Assembly (NCBI GenBank): GCA_003184365.1
Contig: NKYR01000045.1
Span: forward strand, 54,327 to 118,326
From: Evernia prunastri
Lineage: Eukaryota > Ascomycota > Lecanoromycetes > Lecanorales > Parmeliaceae
Direction: 5' to 3'
DNA: 64,000 nt
Part shown: positions 11,371 to 21,965 of the stretch, one piece after another
Layout: each line of letters begins with the position of its first letter
Numbering within the stretch: the stretch's first letter is position 1
Position numbers and translations under genes: made by a program
Notes under the pieces: generated by a model
Databases searched by the model: none
Told to the model about the DNA's origin: nothing
Seen by the model: the letters and a program-made list of their open reading frames with translations, nothing else

Positions 11371-12481
11371 AAACCCAAGATAGCATGGAAAATGTGGCCC
11401 AGTGACTACCCGTCCCATTGTGGCAACCTCTCGCTTTCCTTGCCCCTTAAATTGGTTAGCTATATTTAGAGGGTGACAAATAACTGATCACCAACATATC
11501 TACGACGAACCCTCAGTCTCTGCTATGTATCATGTGTCTTTCGAACGATATATCGCTGCGCAATCAGACGTTTTTGAGTGAAATTATGAGAGTGGGTTCA
11601 GGGACTCCAGGCCTTATTCGGGTTTGTTTTGGGGGAAGGGGGCCGCTGCTCCGGGAACGAAAATGTCTGAAAAGCCTGGTAAGATGTTTGACGACCATGA
11701 TTCTGTCATAGAGATCGTTTGCTAGGATTTCGACTCTGCAACTATACCGTTTTGTTATATCGTACGGTCTACAACCGACACTCTGTGAATTCGAATCAAC
11801 TTTCTGACAGGTTACAAAAAGTTATAGCCCTGAAATTGGCAATTTACCAAAACATATCGCTGTGGTGGGCAGTGAGGTGGGGGTATGATTTGTCAGATTC
11901 CCATTGTTTGAGGTATGAGTTTGTAATTTCTTTGCCCGATTATTCAGAGAGTTCAGCCGTCTCTTCTGGGTATGGCTTTTCTCAAACAGTTCTCATCTCA
12001 TGTACAATGCTCAGTCAGCTTACTTGGTGTAATCGAGCCGCTGGCTTCCCGTTGGTTCCCGCGCCTTCAGCCTCCTTTGTATCTTTGTATCTTTGTATAT
12101 GTATTACTAATACACAAATAGAGTACTTTTACAAATTGAAGTCCATTGAAAAACCTTCTGTGCTACCCTTACCTTCATAGGTTTAAGACTGATCGAATAT
12201 TACCGTTCTATCTCTTTTCGCACCTAGAGCTTCCATATATGATATCTGACCGGAGAGTTTTCCTTTCATCATGCCTCTTACTTTTCGAAGTCGTTTTTCT
12301 TGCCTATCTTTGAGTGGAGCGATGCTCCTGATATCGATATCACCAGTCAGCTTACAGTGTCTTTGCCGTGCATTGCCACTTCACTCAAATTTAAATCTTG
12401 ACGGGAAATAGGTCGTCAAGGATTTCACGACCTCCTCGGAATACATATTCCTTAACCTCTCCCTAAGACTACTCCATCAGT

Positions 12482-13766
12482 ATGGCGCACTCGTCTTATC
12501 ACCAACTCCATTCCTTCCAAAGTTCAGACCCAGCCTCAGCACCGGACCTATACTCCGCCTTCGACTATGATAACCGCCCCGTCCACCCTTTCGGCTCTTC
12601 GACACCAAAAATGCGCACTATACAGTCGAACAGCAATGACCACAGTAGTAATAAACCCACTGCGCCGTCTACTGAACCTCCGATGCTGAAGTTGTACACG
12701 GCGCATTCAAATGGTACAAGCTATCACAAGCCCCCTCAGCATTCAATCAACGATATCAAACCCAATCGGAGTCTCCAATCCGCAAATCACAGCGACAAAG
12801 CCCGACCTCCGCACCCGATCGATCCCCCGACGAAACCGCTCGTCCACTCCTCCCACACCGCAATCCCAGAACCACTCGCGATGCAAACGCCGCGGAGCCG
12901 CGTCTCCCAAAGACGGCACCAAAACCTACAGCGCTATGTCCGCGTCCTCAGCACCCTCAGCAACGCCCTCACCACGCTCTTCTCCGCCGCCGTCCTCGCC
13001 ATCACGCTCTACGTCTCCATCACGTTCGAAAGCACCAAGGATGAAATCCGCGACGGTCGCACCGCGTGGCCCCAGCAGACGAAACTGTGGCCCGTGCTCC
13101 TGCTCCTCGTGTGCGCCGCGCTCACGCTGCTGCTGGCGGCGGGGACGCTCGGCTACTACTGCTGCGCTTACGGCAAAGCGAAACGGAGCTGGAAGCTCAC
13201 GCTGGTGCGTTATGTGATACACATCGGCGCCTGGCTCGTCGTCTCGGCGCTCTATCGGTACGAGAAGGGCGCGACAGATCTCTGGGGCTGGTCCTGTTCG
13301 GCGAAAGCCGTCGGGTTGCAGGCGCAGTTTGACGGCGTGGTGGACTTTTCCAGTCTCTGCAGTACCCAGGTAAGATACAGTTTTTGTTGTCGTTGCGGAA
13401 AAAAAAAAAAANNNNNNNNNNNNNNNNNNNNNNNNNNNNNNNNNNNNNNNNNNNNNNNNNNNNNNNNNNNNNNNNNNNNNNNNNNNNNNNNNNNNNNNNN
13501 NNNNNNNNNNNNNNNNNNNNNNNNNNNNNNNNNNNNNNNNNNNNNNNNAAAAAAAAAAAAAAAGGATATCAGAAACAAGAGATACTCTAGCTGATAGCCT
13601 CACGCAGTCAAAATGCTGGGACCTCGCCATCGCGGAAGTCGTGGCCAAGATCCTGTTCGCGATGGGGCACTTCATCATCTACAGGAAGACGCGGAGGGAC
13701 GAGAAGGAGCGTCTGGCCGACGGGGTCGGCGGCGCGGTGACGGATTTCATCGAGGACAACTTCTAA
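12482..13766 (+). CDS. predicted four-TM membrane protein with long disordered N-terminus
   Basis: Two exons, 12482-13369 and 13608-13766, give 348 aa. The donor is GTAAGA at 13370; the acceptor ...CACGCAG ends at 13607, with branch site CTGAT just upstream. Residues 1-150 are polar and Ser/Pro/His-rich. Four hydrophobic segments follow at about 160-182, 205-230, 243-260 and 300-318, the last encoded by exon 2. The C-terminus is basic then acidic and ends DFIEDNF. The layout resembles fungal MARVEL-like or unnamed four-TM proteins; no family is assigned. The intron contains an assembly gap between poly-A runs, so its length is unknown but the splice ends are present. The second half of exon 1 and exon 2 are strongly GC-rich at third positions. 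Confidence 0.75.
13412..13548. other. assembly gap (137 N) between poly-A runs
   Basis: 137 undetermined bases preceded by 13 A and followed by about 15 A. The gap lies wholly within the intron of the membrane protein gene. Protein models that read through it are artefacts. Confidence 0.98.
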
Positions 13767-14580
13767 TTTCATTGCATGCCGCCAAAGCCGTCGCACTAAT
13801 TAGAGTAATGCCCCCTCAATTCCACTTCACCTTCTCCGCACGTAATACTCCTCTCTTCCAAGCCTGGCTCCTCGTCCCACCACCCCATTTACCTATCACA
13901 TATTCCCCATTACGTACACGGGTCTCACCTTGCAGCATTCTAAATATCTTCTCTCCCCCCCTCCTCGATCCGACTACACACCGTCAACGTCCGCCTGCTC
14001 GTTCCGTACCAATCACACCGCCCGATACAGCACGCTACAAATCAGAAATTATCAACTTTCTGCACCCAGTAGAAGCATCTCGGTAGAGCCACATCACAGC
14101 GCTCTGAGTGACTGGCTGCAACGGTGGGCTTTCGTCCGTGCGGAGACGCTGCAGGTGGGAATTCATGGAGGCTGTCATGGAAGGTGTGGTAGTGTTGTGA
14201 TTCATGGACCGGTCGGTTTGAAGGGGGGTGTTGAATCGTTATTGGAGATGAGAGTACAGAGTACAGAGTACAGACCGCTGCACAGAATGGACTGTGAATT
14301 CGCGAGAGATGCGGCGAGGGGCCTGGTGGGTGCGTTTTGCGTCGTGGTCGAATGTGCAAATCATTGGGGGGTCCGAGAATCTTGCAAGAAGTTCGGGTTT
14401 TGAATGTTTCTTGCGCTGGTGTCAACTATCACACCGCATATCAAGTGGAAAAAAAGAAGAGCCCGGCGTTTTCACAAGTTTCCCAGAGACTATTGACATG
14501 ACAGAAGGGATTTTCAGCCCAAAATTATCGCAGAATTTCAAGGACTAGGTAATTTGGTCTGTCGTCTATCTCGGCGTTTC

Positions 14581-14638
14581 AGATGCTTTTCAATTTCAGT
14601 ACTTGACTCAGATGCTTTTCAGTTTCAGTACTTGACTC
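14581..14638 (+). repeat. 29-bp near-perfect tandem duplication
   Basis: Two adjacent 29-bp units beginning AGATGCTTTTCA and ending CAGTACTTGACTC, with a single A/G difference. The near identity indicates recent duplication. Confidence 0.92.
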
Positions 14639-15163
14639 GTGGTTGGGAGAAATCCACTACGCAGTGGCTCGATACTGATGTCGAATAGATGCTATACGTT
14701 TGGTCTACGTGATTTTTCACACTCGTCGGGGAGAGTAAGGTACTCCCCACACCCCGGATGCTGCAGTTACGGCTTTCGTTGTCGACATGTCGAGATTGGA
14801 AAAATACTCCCGGGCGTAGCTTAATTCGCTCGCCACGAGCTTTGAGGCATGTAGTGTGCCGTACCTAGAGTACACTGGCAGGCTTGATGTCGCATTAAAG
14901 AAAATGCATATTGGCAGCTGCTCTCAACTAGTTGATTTTCGCAAAGCGCCCAACGCTACGAAAGAAAGTCAAGGGTGAAGAGACAACCTTGACAACGGAA
15001 TCTACCCCTTGGGTCATCTTGCCAAGGACGCAGGATTTGCCGGTTGCAAGAAAGATGACAAGAAGTTGACCTCGTAGTTCATTGGCCTTTCATCTGTCCT
15101 CATAGAGTCACCAAAACAGCTGCAATCGTGTAGAATGTTATTGTGGGGTCTCAACGCCGGGGT

Positions 15164-15360
15164 TAGCTACCTGAAGAGGCATTTGTAGACCCTCCAGCGC
15201 TGGGAAAACTCCCATGCTTTTGCAGCATAGACCTGGAGTGAAAATGGGGCTTTATACAGGCGCGGGCGGGCGGGAAAGAATGTAATGCTATGATTTTGAA
15301 AGAGATGGAATTAAATGAAGAGCCCAGCACAAATGGGAAGCCCATAAATAGAGAGCTCCC
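15164..15360 (+). repeat. dispersed non-coding repeat, copy B
   Basis: Partner of 11073-11275 in the same orientation. It contains the shared blocks TAGCTACCTGAAGAGGC, AGCGCTGG, TCCCAT, GCATAGACCTGG, GCGGGCGGGCGGG, GAAAGAGATGGAAT, AATGAAGAG and ATAGAGAGC, and additionally GGGGCTTTATACAGG. The two copies flank the membrane protein gene. No terminal inverted repeat or target-site duplication could be made out. Confidence 0.75.
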
Positions 15361-15412
15361 ATCAAGACACGAATCCCCTGATAATCCCGTCCCTGACACG
15401 ATTCACGATTCT

Positions 15413-15521
15413 CTATGCGATATTGCAATGCTATGCGAAATAATCACGCTATGCTTGATTGCCACGCTATACAAAAATCACCATACTATGCAAGAACACG
15501 ATGCTACGCGATCGACCAACC
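15413..15521 (+). repeat. 18-bp-period tandem array with CTATGC core
   Basis: Six units start at 15413, 15431, 15449, 15467, 15486 and 15504: CTATGC four times, with CTATAC and CTACGC variants. Spacing is 18,18,18,19,18 bp. Bases between cores vary but often include CACG. It follows directly after dispersed repeat copy B. Confidence 0.85.
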
Positions 15522-15670
15522 CCCAGTCTGTGACAAAAAAAGCCAAAACAGTTGCCACTCTCGCTACAATGCAGCCGACGACGCGCGCTTAAGCAGTACG
15601 ACGGTACGACCTCTAAAAACTCCGTCGGATCCCAAAATCTTTCGTAACAAGCCACCAAAGCGGGGGACCC

Positions 15671-18600
15671 CTAGGTCCCAGTCGGCGCCGGAGCCGATGA
15701 AGCGGCATTTGCAGCGGCCGAAAGGTGCGGTAGCGCTGCAGAAGCGGATGCCACCAGGTCCGCGCTCGATCCTCCCGTCGAGGCGGACGAAGACTCGCCC
15801 GGCTGGACCACATCGTCCTGCGTAACATCCGGCAGGCTACTCGTTGTGGAGTTACCGTCCGCCGCGGCCTGAACCGCTTTGAGCTGCGGGCCCGAGATCC
15901 GATTCACAGCGTCCAGCTGGTTGCTGTCGAGCGTCGACGGAACATGTTCGCACTGGATCTGGCCGGGTCCGGTCCCCGGCGCCGGCCCGCCCGCGGAGTG
16001 GACGGCGCGCTCGACGCAGCCGCCCTTGAAGAAGCTCAGGCCGAAATACGCGTACTGCGTGTCTCGGGAACGGCCTTGGAACTCGCTCGATCCGTCCGTG
16101 TAGAACTCGCCGCCGGAGACGATGCCGCAGCCGTTTTCCTGCTTCCAGAGGCTCGAGCCCCCGGGTCCGGCCCAGCCGTTGATGCCGTAGACCTCGAAGG
16201 CGGAGTCGCCGAAGCCGTCGTCGGAGAGGATCCAGCAGGCGGCGCTGGGGACCGCGGCGGCGGAGGACCAGGCTGCGTTGGAGGCGGACGCGACGGAGGC
16301 GACGGATGCGGCCGAGACGGAGGAGGCGACCGAGGCGGAGTAAACGGAAGCTAAGGAGGCGACTGTGGATATGACTTTTGTTGCGCCGGCACAGGTGGGG
16401 ATTGTATTTACTGCGTAGTTGTAGTATGTGGAAGAAGCGCAAGAGACCACCTCTCCGTCAGAGTTGGTGGTCGTGAAAGGTTTGACCGATGTTGCAGGGG
16501 CCCTTGTTGGCGACGTTGTGTACCCGCACGGATTGTAACTGCTTTGACCGGAAGTGGAGCTAACATACGGATAAAAACCCTCGAGTCCGTCACACTGACA
16601 CTCTGGGGTCACTGGCCCGGCGTCAGGATCCTCGTAAGGATAGCAGGTGTAAGATGTAGAAGAATGAGAAGAACCGCTCGGGCCCGCTCCTTTTGTCCTG
16701 GTGGGGCCAGCGGTGATGGTGTTGGAGCTTCCGGTCATCGATCTCGAGGCGGATACTGAGGCTGAGTCTAATCTCGTTGACGATCGCGACGCGGATACTG
16801 TCGCTGAGCCTAATCTCGTAGAAGATCGCGACAACTCAGTACCTGATGAGTCTGATCTCGTTGACGATCGCGACGACTCCGTACCTGATGCAGTGAAGGC
16901 GCAAACTGCTGCATCGGTACCGTCCGAGGGACTTGCTTGTCTCCCGGAAAGTTCTCGCTTCCTCAGAGTACCAGCCGACCACGACAAGCTCCAATCGATA
17001 GCGAATCTATCCTCAGCAAAGCCAGACCAGGCCTTGATCTCATTCAAAAGCTTCATCTGAGCGACGCTGACGTCATCCATTTTGCCATTCAGCGAGGTTT
17101 CTATCGAGGTGACTGTGTTAGAGCACCAGCTCCAAGCGGGCTGCACAATGTCGGTAAGGTATCCTGTCAGCCATGTCTTGTACGTGGCCGCGAAGTTGGC
17201 TTGGATGGGACCAGATCCGTCGGATTTCTGAATATTCTGAGAGGTGATTCTCGCGTCGACAGTCTGGTAGGCCTTGTAGATACGATCATTGGTGACATCA
17301 AACATGTTCTCGACTTCTTTGTCTCTCAGAATGTCAAAGAGCATAATGAAGTCTTGGATTGTCTGGATTTGCATCTGAATGCCGCCATTTATACGTCCAT
17401 TTTGAAAGTATGTTGACGGCGGAGTGATGCCTTTATCAAACATCTGAAAGACAGTCAATAGACTTTATACACGTTCAGGTAGCGGGGAGGACCTACATAG
17501 CCTTTGACACCATTGACAGATTGTTCTAAACCAACGAAACCGGGATTCGTATTTTCGTACAAGGGAGGGTTGTTTGTAAGTTGATTGGAAAATTGCATTC
17601 CTGGCAATTGATCAAAGATTGTTTGCATTAGACTGGTGCCGGCACATCCATCAAAGAATACCTTTTCCATATCAGCGCAAGTGAAACTTGGTGTGTCGAT
17701 CACCGTTTGCAAGAAAAGATTGACTAATTGCTTTTCATCTAGCAGAGGTTTAGCCCGTGAAGCTGACTGTAGGATTGAAGGAGAGCTCACAAACGTGGTC
17801 AACACTCTGCTTGCTTCCAGCTGGAATGACAGTTGGACTCTCGTCATCCGTTTTGTACCAGGCGAAGCCATTGGGCAAGGAACAACTACTGCTTCCGACG
17901 TACCATTTTGGTACCGCATCGTAGACTGCCCCACTTCGACCGTTGTTACTGTTTCGCTGCTGGTTGAGACCTTTGAAGGCTTTCAGGCCAGAATAGCCTG
18001 GCTGAACTCCTTGCTTACCAGCAGGAAAATTACAGCTATTGATCGATGTGATGGCAGCTGCTTGCTCGCGCTTCATCAGCTCATGTCGACGGTCAAGGTT
18101 TTTCTCTGGCTTGTCGTTTCCATCGCTGGCCTCATGAGACCTTCTATCCCAACGACCTCTGATGCCAAACGTACGCTTGTTGATATTACCATCAAGAGGT
18201 GGTCCTTCCCATTCTTCAAGATCGTCATCTGGATACACAAATGACGGGCAGCCAGAAACTGCAGACGACGTCCGAGAGGATGTTTGCGAAGATTTTGAGT
18301 GGACAGAGCTAGCTGATGATTTTGAGGAAGTCATGGCCGACGACTTAGAGGAGGTGGTAGATCCTTTAGTCTTCGAGTCGGTGTCCTTCGTAGACTGATT
18401 GTCATCATCGTCCTCTTCTTCGCCTGCCTTTTCGAGGGCATCCATTAGAGTGGAAATAGATCCAATAACATCTTGTGGTGGAGGGGGCCCAGTGATGGGA
18501 CCAATGTCATTCGAGATATCCGTCAGAATATTGTCAACGCAATTTGCGAGACCAAGCGCGTCGTCAGCCAAGCCTTCCACTGCCCCAATAGGATCGAACG

Positions 18601-19863
18601 ACCTTTTTCTCGAGCTACCACTGGAACAGGCGTTGGACGTAGGCGGAAAAGGGCCACCAAGATTTTTGATAGCATTCTCCGTATTTCCTTTCAGATCCTC
18701 GATCTGATTGATGGCTTGAGTCTTGATAGTCGGTAGGGTGATATCGCTCACCCAACTGCGCCCATCGCTGACGAAACCGAGGAGAAGACCACCGAGAACA
18801 GATCTTTGCGACGATGCTGCAGGTCCACTGCGGGGAAGTGAAGTGATAGGGATTCCACCAGCTTGTGTTGTGTTGGGCAAGTCAAACGAGGTTGTAGATG
18901 ACGACCCAGGGCTTCCTTTAGACGATCTCGATGGCGCAGATGCGCTTGTTGAGCCAGATGTAGCAGATGGACTACGGACTTTGCCAGTTGACCCCGGAGC
19001 TGGACTGCTTCTTGCCTGTGATTTAATGGAAGCAGTGGCGTTTCTCGATACTGCTGGAGCAGATGAAGTTGATTCGCCAGAAAGGGAGCGCGAAGTATCA
19101 CTGTATTGCCGGTGCCAGAGCCAGAGCCCCCTTGAGAGCCCGACGCGGCTCTCGAATTGGACGAGAGAGACCGGCCGGTCTTATGTGGGATACTGCTTGA
19201 CTTAGGTCCATTGGAAGGGACAGACCGAGAGCTACTCCCAGAATGGACTGGCAATCCACTCTGCGCGGATAAGCGACTCGTTTCACCGAACTTGCTGCTC
19301 AGGGAATCTGTACCTTGGCCAGTAAGGAGGGATTGCGAAGGACTCCGGGTAGAAGCTGTACTTCTATCGGACAGCTCGCTACCAGAGCGGCTCGACACAT
19401 GAGCGGCAGAATGGGAACCAGAACTAGTCGGAGAAAGAGCGGAAGACCCAAACAAGCCACGAGACCCTGAGAGGCTAGAAGAGCTAGTAATATGATGTGA
19501 CTTGCTCGAGCTGGAAGATATCTGAGAAGCCGAGGTCCGAGGGGGAACTGGAATACCGACGATAGCTTCGGAACCATTAACGAAAACGTCATACGATTTG
19601 TCAACGGAAATCACAGCGTGGTCAATGGTGACGGCGGGGAGGGTTGGGGCGATGGTTTTACTGTCTATAACGATATTGGTAGGGTCGATGGCGAAGGAAG
19701 AGTGATCGATGACGATCGTCTCGATGGGCGATAGCGATTGCTCAACAATGCTTTGCGGTGTCCTTTTTCTGACACCATCCTCGGCACAGATACTGCCAGC
19801 GTAGAGAAGCAGGATTAACGAAAGGATAGGAGCCGAAAATGGCACTGGTCGAGGCTTTTGCAT
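15671..19863 (-). CDS. very large secreted Ser/Thr-rich protein, function unknown
   Basis: Begins at the ATG at 19863 with a clear signal peptide (hydrophobic core SAPILSLILLLYAGSICA, then EDG and a KR dibasic site). A long Ser-rich, mucin-like region follows, then a conserved-looking middle (SFVYPDDDLEEWEG, FPAGKQGVQPGYS), a Cys-containing block (DHVYEKQLVNLF, FTCADMEKVFF) and an Ala/Ser-rich end. Two introns are well supported: 17739-17790 (GTGAGC, GCTAAAC, CTAG; restores DHVYEKQL) and 17444-17496 (GTAGGT, TTGACT, TTTCAG; joins VKGY to MFDKG). Near 19100 the frame must change once more; any intron would need a weak donor (GTCTCT or GTCCAA), so a one-base indel is equally likely. About 1338 aa if corrected. 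The DHVYEK-CAD-GVKG order recalls non-catalytic C-terminal parts of some secreted fungal chitinase-like proteins; no glycosidase motif is seen. Probably a glycosylated wall or secreted protein. Confidence 0.65.
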
Positions 19864-21965
19864 ACTGAAGAGAGAACCGAGCAATTGTAATCATAGAACG
19901 AAAGATCGTAGTAAATGATCAGTGTGCCAAGTTACAGTACAGACAAAAGATAAATCACAGGGAATCTTGGTATGAACATGGTGATCGCGAGGAAAGATGC
20001 CAACCATATAAAAGAGTAGCTGCAGTGAATGAAGGACCTTTGAGCCCCATTCCCATGTTTGAGATGTAAAAACAAAATTTTACAGCTGACAACCGCAGCG
20101 ATACCATACCGATGTGCATCACTCCGAGTTAGAGGTGCAGACTTTGCACGCAATACTGTGGTAAAATGAGAGGATGGTTAGCCAGCTTTCACAGTGTGGA
20201 TGACAGGGTGCAAGAGCCTGGATACAGCCACTGCTGCTGCCCGCAATAACTTGTATTTAGACGTTTCAGAGCATCGTGTAAGCAATATCCTGTGCTCGCC
20301 GTTCCAGCCAACAGGCATAGTCGGACACCAACAGGTTGCCACTGCGGCGTCAAGAGATGAGTTGAACTGGAATGACGACCCATCATACGGTTTGTTGGAC
20401 ACTAGCAGTCATTTGCCATTGCCGCCGATGGAATTACATGCAATTCACAAGAGTCCGGCCGTTACAACCAATTTTAGGTGATACATATGTTGTATCCACG
20501 GTAGCTTGATGTGGGTTGAAATGATGCAGCTTACGTGAAGTCCCTTATCGGACGATTTACACCCACTCGTCAACAATTGCTGCTATCAAGAGAGGCAGCG
20601 AGCAGCATTGAGTAGCATCCAAAATACCGAAAGGGCTGCGAACAAAGACAGAATAGAAATCTGATCTGGACAGCTAAGGAGGTCGGAAGTTGGTGGCAAA
20701 CCGTATCTTCAGACATATGTATATCCTCGTAGGCTAGTAAGTCACACCCTACCCCAGGACCACCTGGAATGCGCACCTGGGGGCCATGATCCGGGGTAGG
20801 GTGTGATTGGCCAACCCACGAGGTGATATCCGGTCTACAGTCTGTGTGTACACCCAAAGATAGATTGACAGATACAACGCAATCATCTTTCTTCTCATCG
20901 TAGATCCGCAAAAGCAACGGACAGACTGAGGAAGTTGAGACCTCGGGGAAGATCGATGTTAGCCAACCATTGTGGCACGAGCTAGCATTCTAAGTTGATC
21001 GGACAATGTGTAACAGAGTATCCATGTTGTATTGTTTGAGGGACAGGCCAGTATCCACCCGCACGGCGAAGCCCATAGAGGGGCTTCTCCTCCTCGAGGC
21101 AATTGGGGAAATTCGGTAAGAGAAGATAGCATGCGCATCGGCACACCCTCAGAAGCAAGATGTTGTATCAAATCGTAATCGTGTGATTCAAGATCTGAGT
21201 AGCACGCCTCGGTGACTCGGAGTGCAACGCTGAACTGTAACATCGGCTGTATGCTTGAGGCAGGACCGACCTGCAGCCACCCGGCTTTGCCTCGATTTCA
21301 GGCTCTTAAAATGAAGGGAAATGATCTCGAGACAACTTATCATTCTTCTCATGCCACACCAATACCATTTCTGTCACCTGTGGGATCATGCAGCCAAGAC
21401 AGTCTCCCTCAGACTCTGCGGCCGAGGGGCACAGTTTCCACCATCTTCAGTCTCGATCACTTTCATGAGACGAGTTGGACCTCAAGATAATTAACCCGGA
21501 TCTTGAAGGAAATTCCTGCTGAACCAGGGTCAATGAATGGGGCGAGGGTCGGTGACAGAAGAAATACCTGGACAGAGGCCTAGCCCCGGGGAATCCTCGG
21601 TGTCTGTCACCAACCGGGGTCCTCGTATTTCCGCGGAAGAATTATTTTTCCGCCCCACCACCAACAGAGACGGAAGATATGGGATACTCAGTGCTGCGAA
21701 TGAGGCGCGCCCAGCTGAGATTCGCAGTGAAACTGTGTCATCAGTGACATAGTGCTGCTAGCAAATATCAGCTCACCAAAACTAGATTCCAGTACTCACA
21801 CCACAAGTTACTAAATTTTCGTACACCAACGTCGACACGATCTCAACGATTTGCATCTTGCACCTCACCTCGCCATCATCACGAAAGGCCTCCTTTAGCA
21901 TCAATAGGGACAACATATTGCAACAAGCGTCAATAGCCCGAAAGTGGGACGAATCTTTCAGCGTC
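19864..21965. other. intergenic, 2.1 kb
   Basis: No gene recognised. Open frames are short, overlap on both strands and lack domains. It contains an inverted repeat at 20742-20806 and, at 21543-21625, a weaker one whose core is GGTGACAGA/TCTGTCACC. The first few hundred bases must include the promoter of the secreted protein gene (minus strand). Confidence 0.55.
20742..20806. repeat. 14-bp perfect inverted repeat, 37-nt loop
   Basis: The left arm TCACACCCTACCCC (20742-20755) is the exact reverse complement of GGGGTAGGGTGTGA (20793-20806). The loop contains CCACCTGG and CACCTGGGGG, so part of it can also fold. No ORF uses it convincingly. Confidence 0.9.

Larger units (their letters stand above)
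10763..12481. other. intergenic, 1.7 kb, with dispersed repeat copy A
   Basis: No convincing gene. A 153-codon open frame at 11719-12180 lies in AT-rich DNA and has no recognisable domain. The stretch holds one copy of a dispersed non-coding repeat (11073-11275) and a 30-bp tandem duplication (11311-11370). The rest is unassigned, and its last part includes the promoter of the membrane protein gene starting at 12482. Confidence 0.55.
13767..15670. other. intergenic, 1.9 kb, with dispersed repeat copy B
   Basis: No supported gene. It contains three AGAGTAC units near 14250-14272, a 29-bp tandem duplication at 14581, the second copy of the dispersed repeat at 15164, and an 18-bp-period array at 15413. 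The neighbouring genes are convergent, so this is a 3'-3' intergenic region. Confidence 0.6.

Noticed and set aside
11719..12180. 153-aa plus-strand ORF in AT-rich DNA
   Set aside because: Non-ATG start, no domain, and no codon bias like the neighbouring genes.
12926..13678. 250-aa minus-strand ORF across the N gap
   Set aside because: It reads through undetermined bases and is antisense to the membrane protein exons.
21543..21625. Terminal inverted repeats of a DNA transposon
   Set aside because: Only the 9-bp GGTGACAGA core pairs well; outer arms need gaps, and no transposase or target-site duplication was seen.
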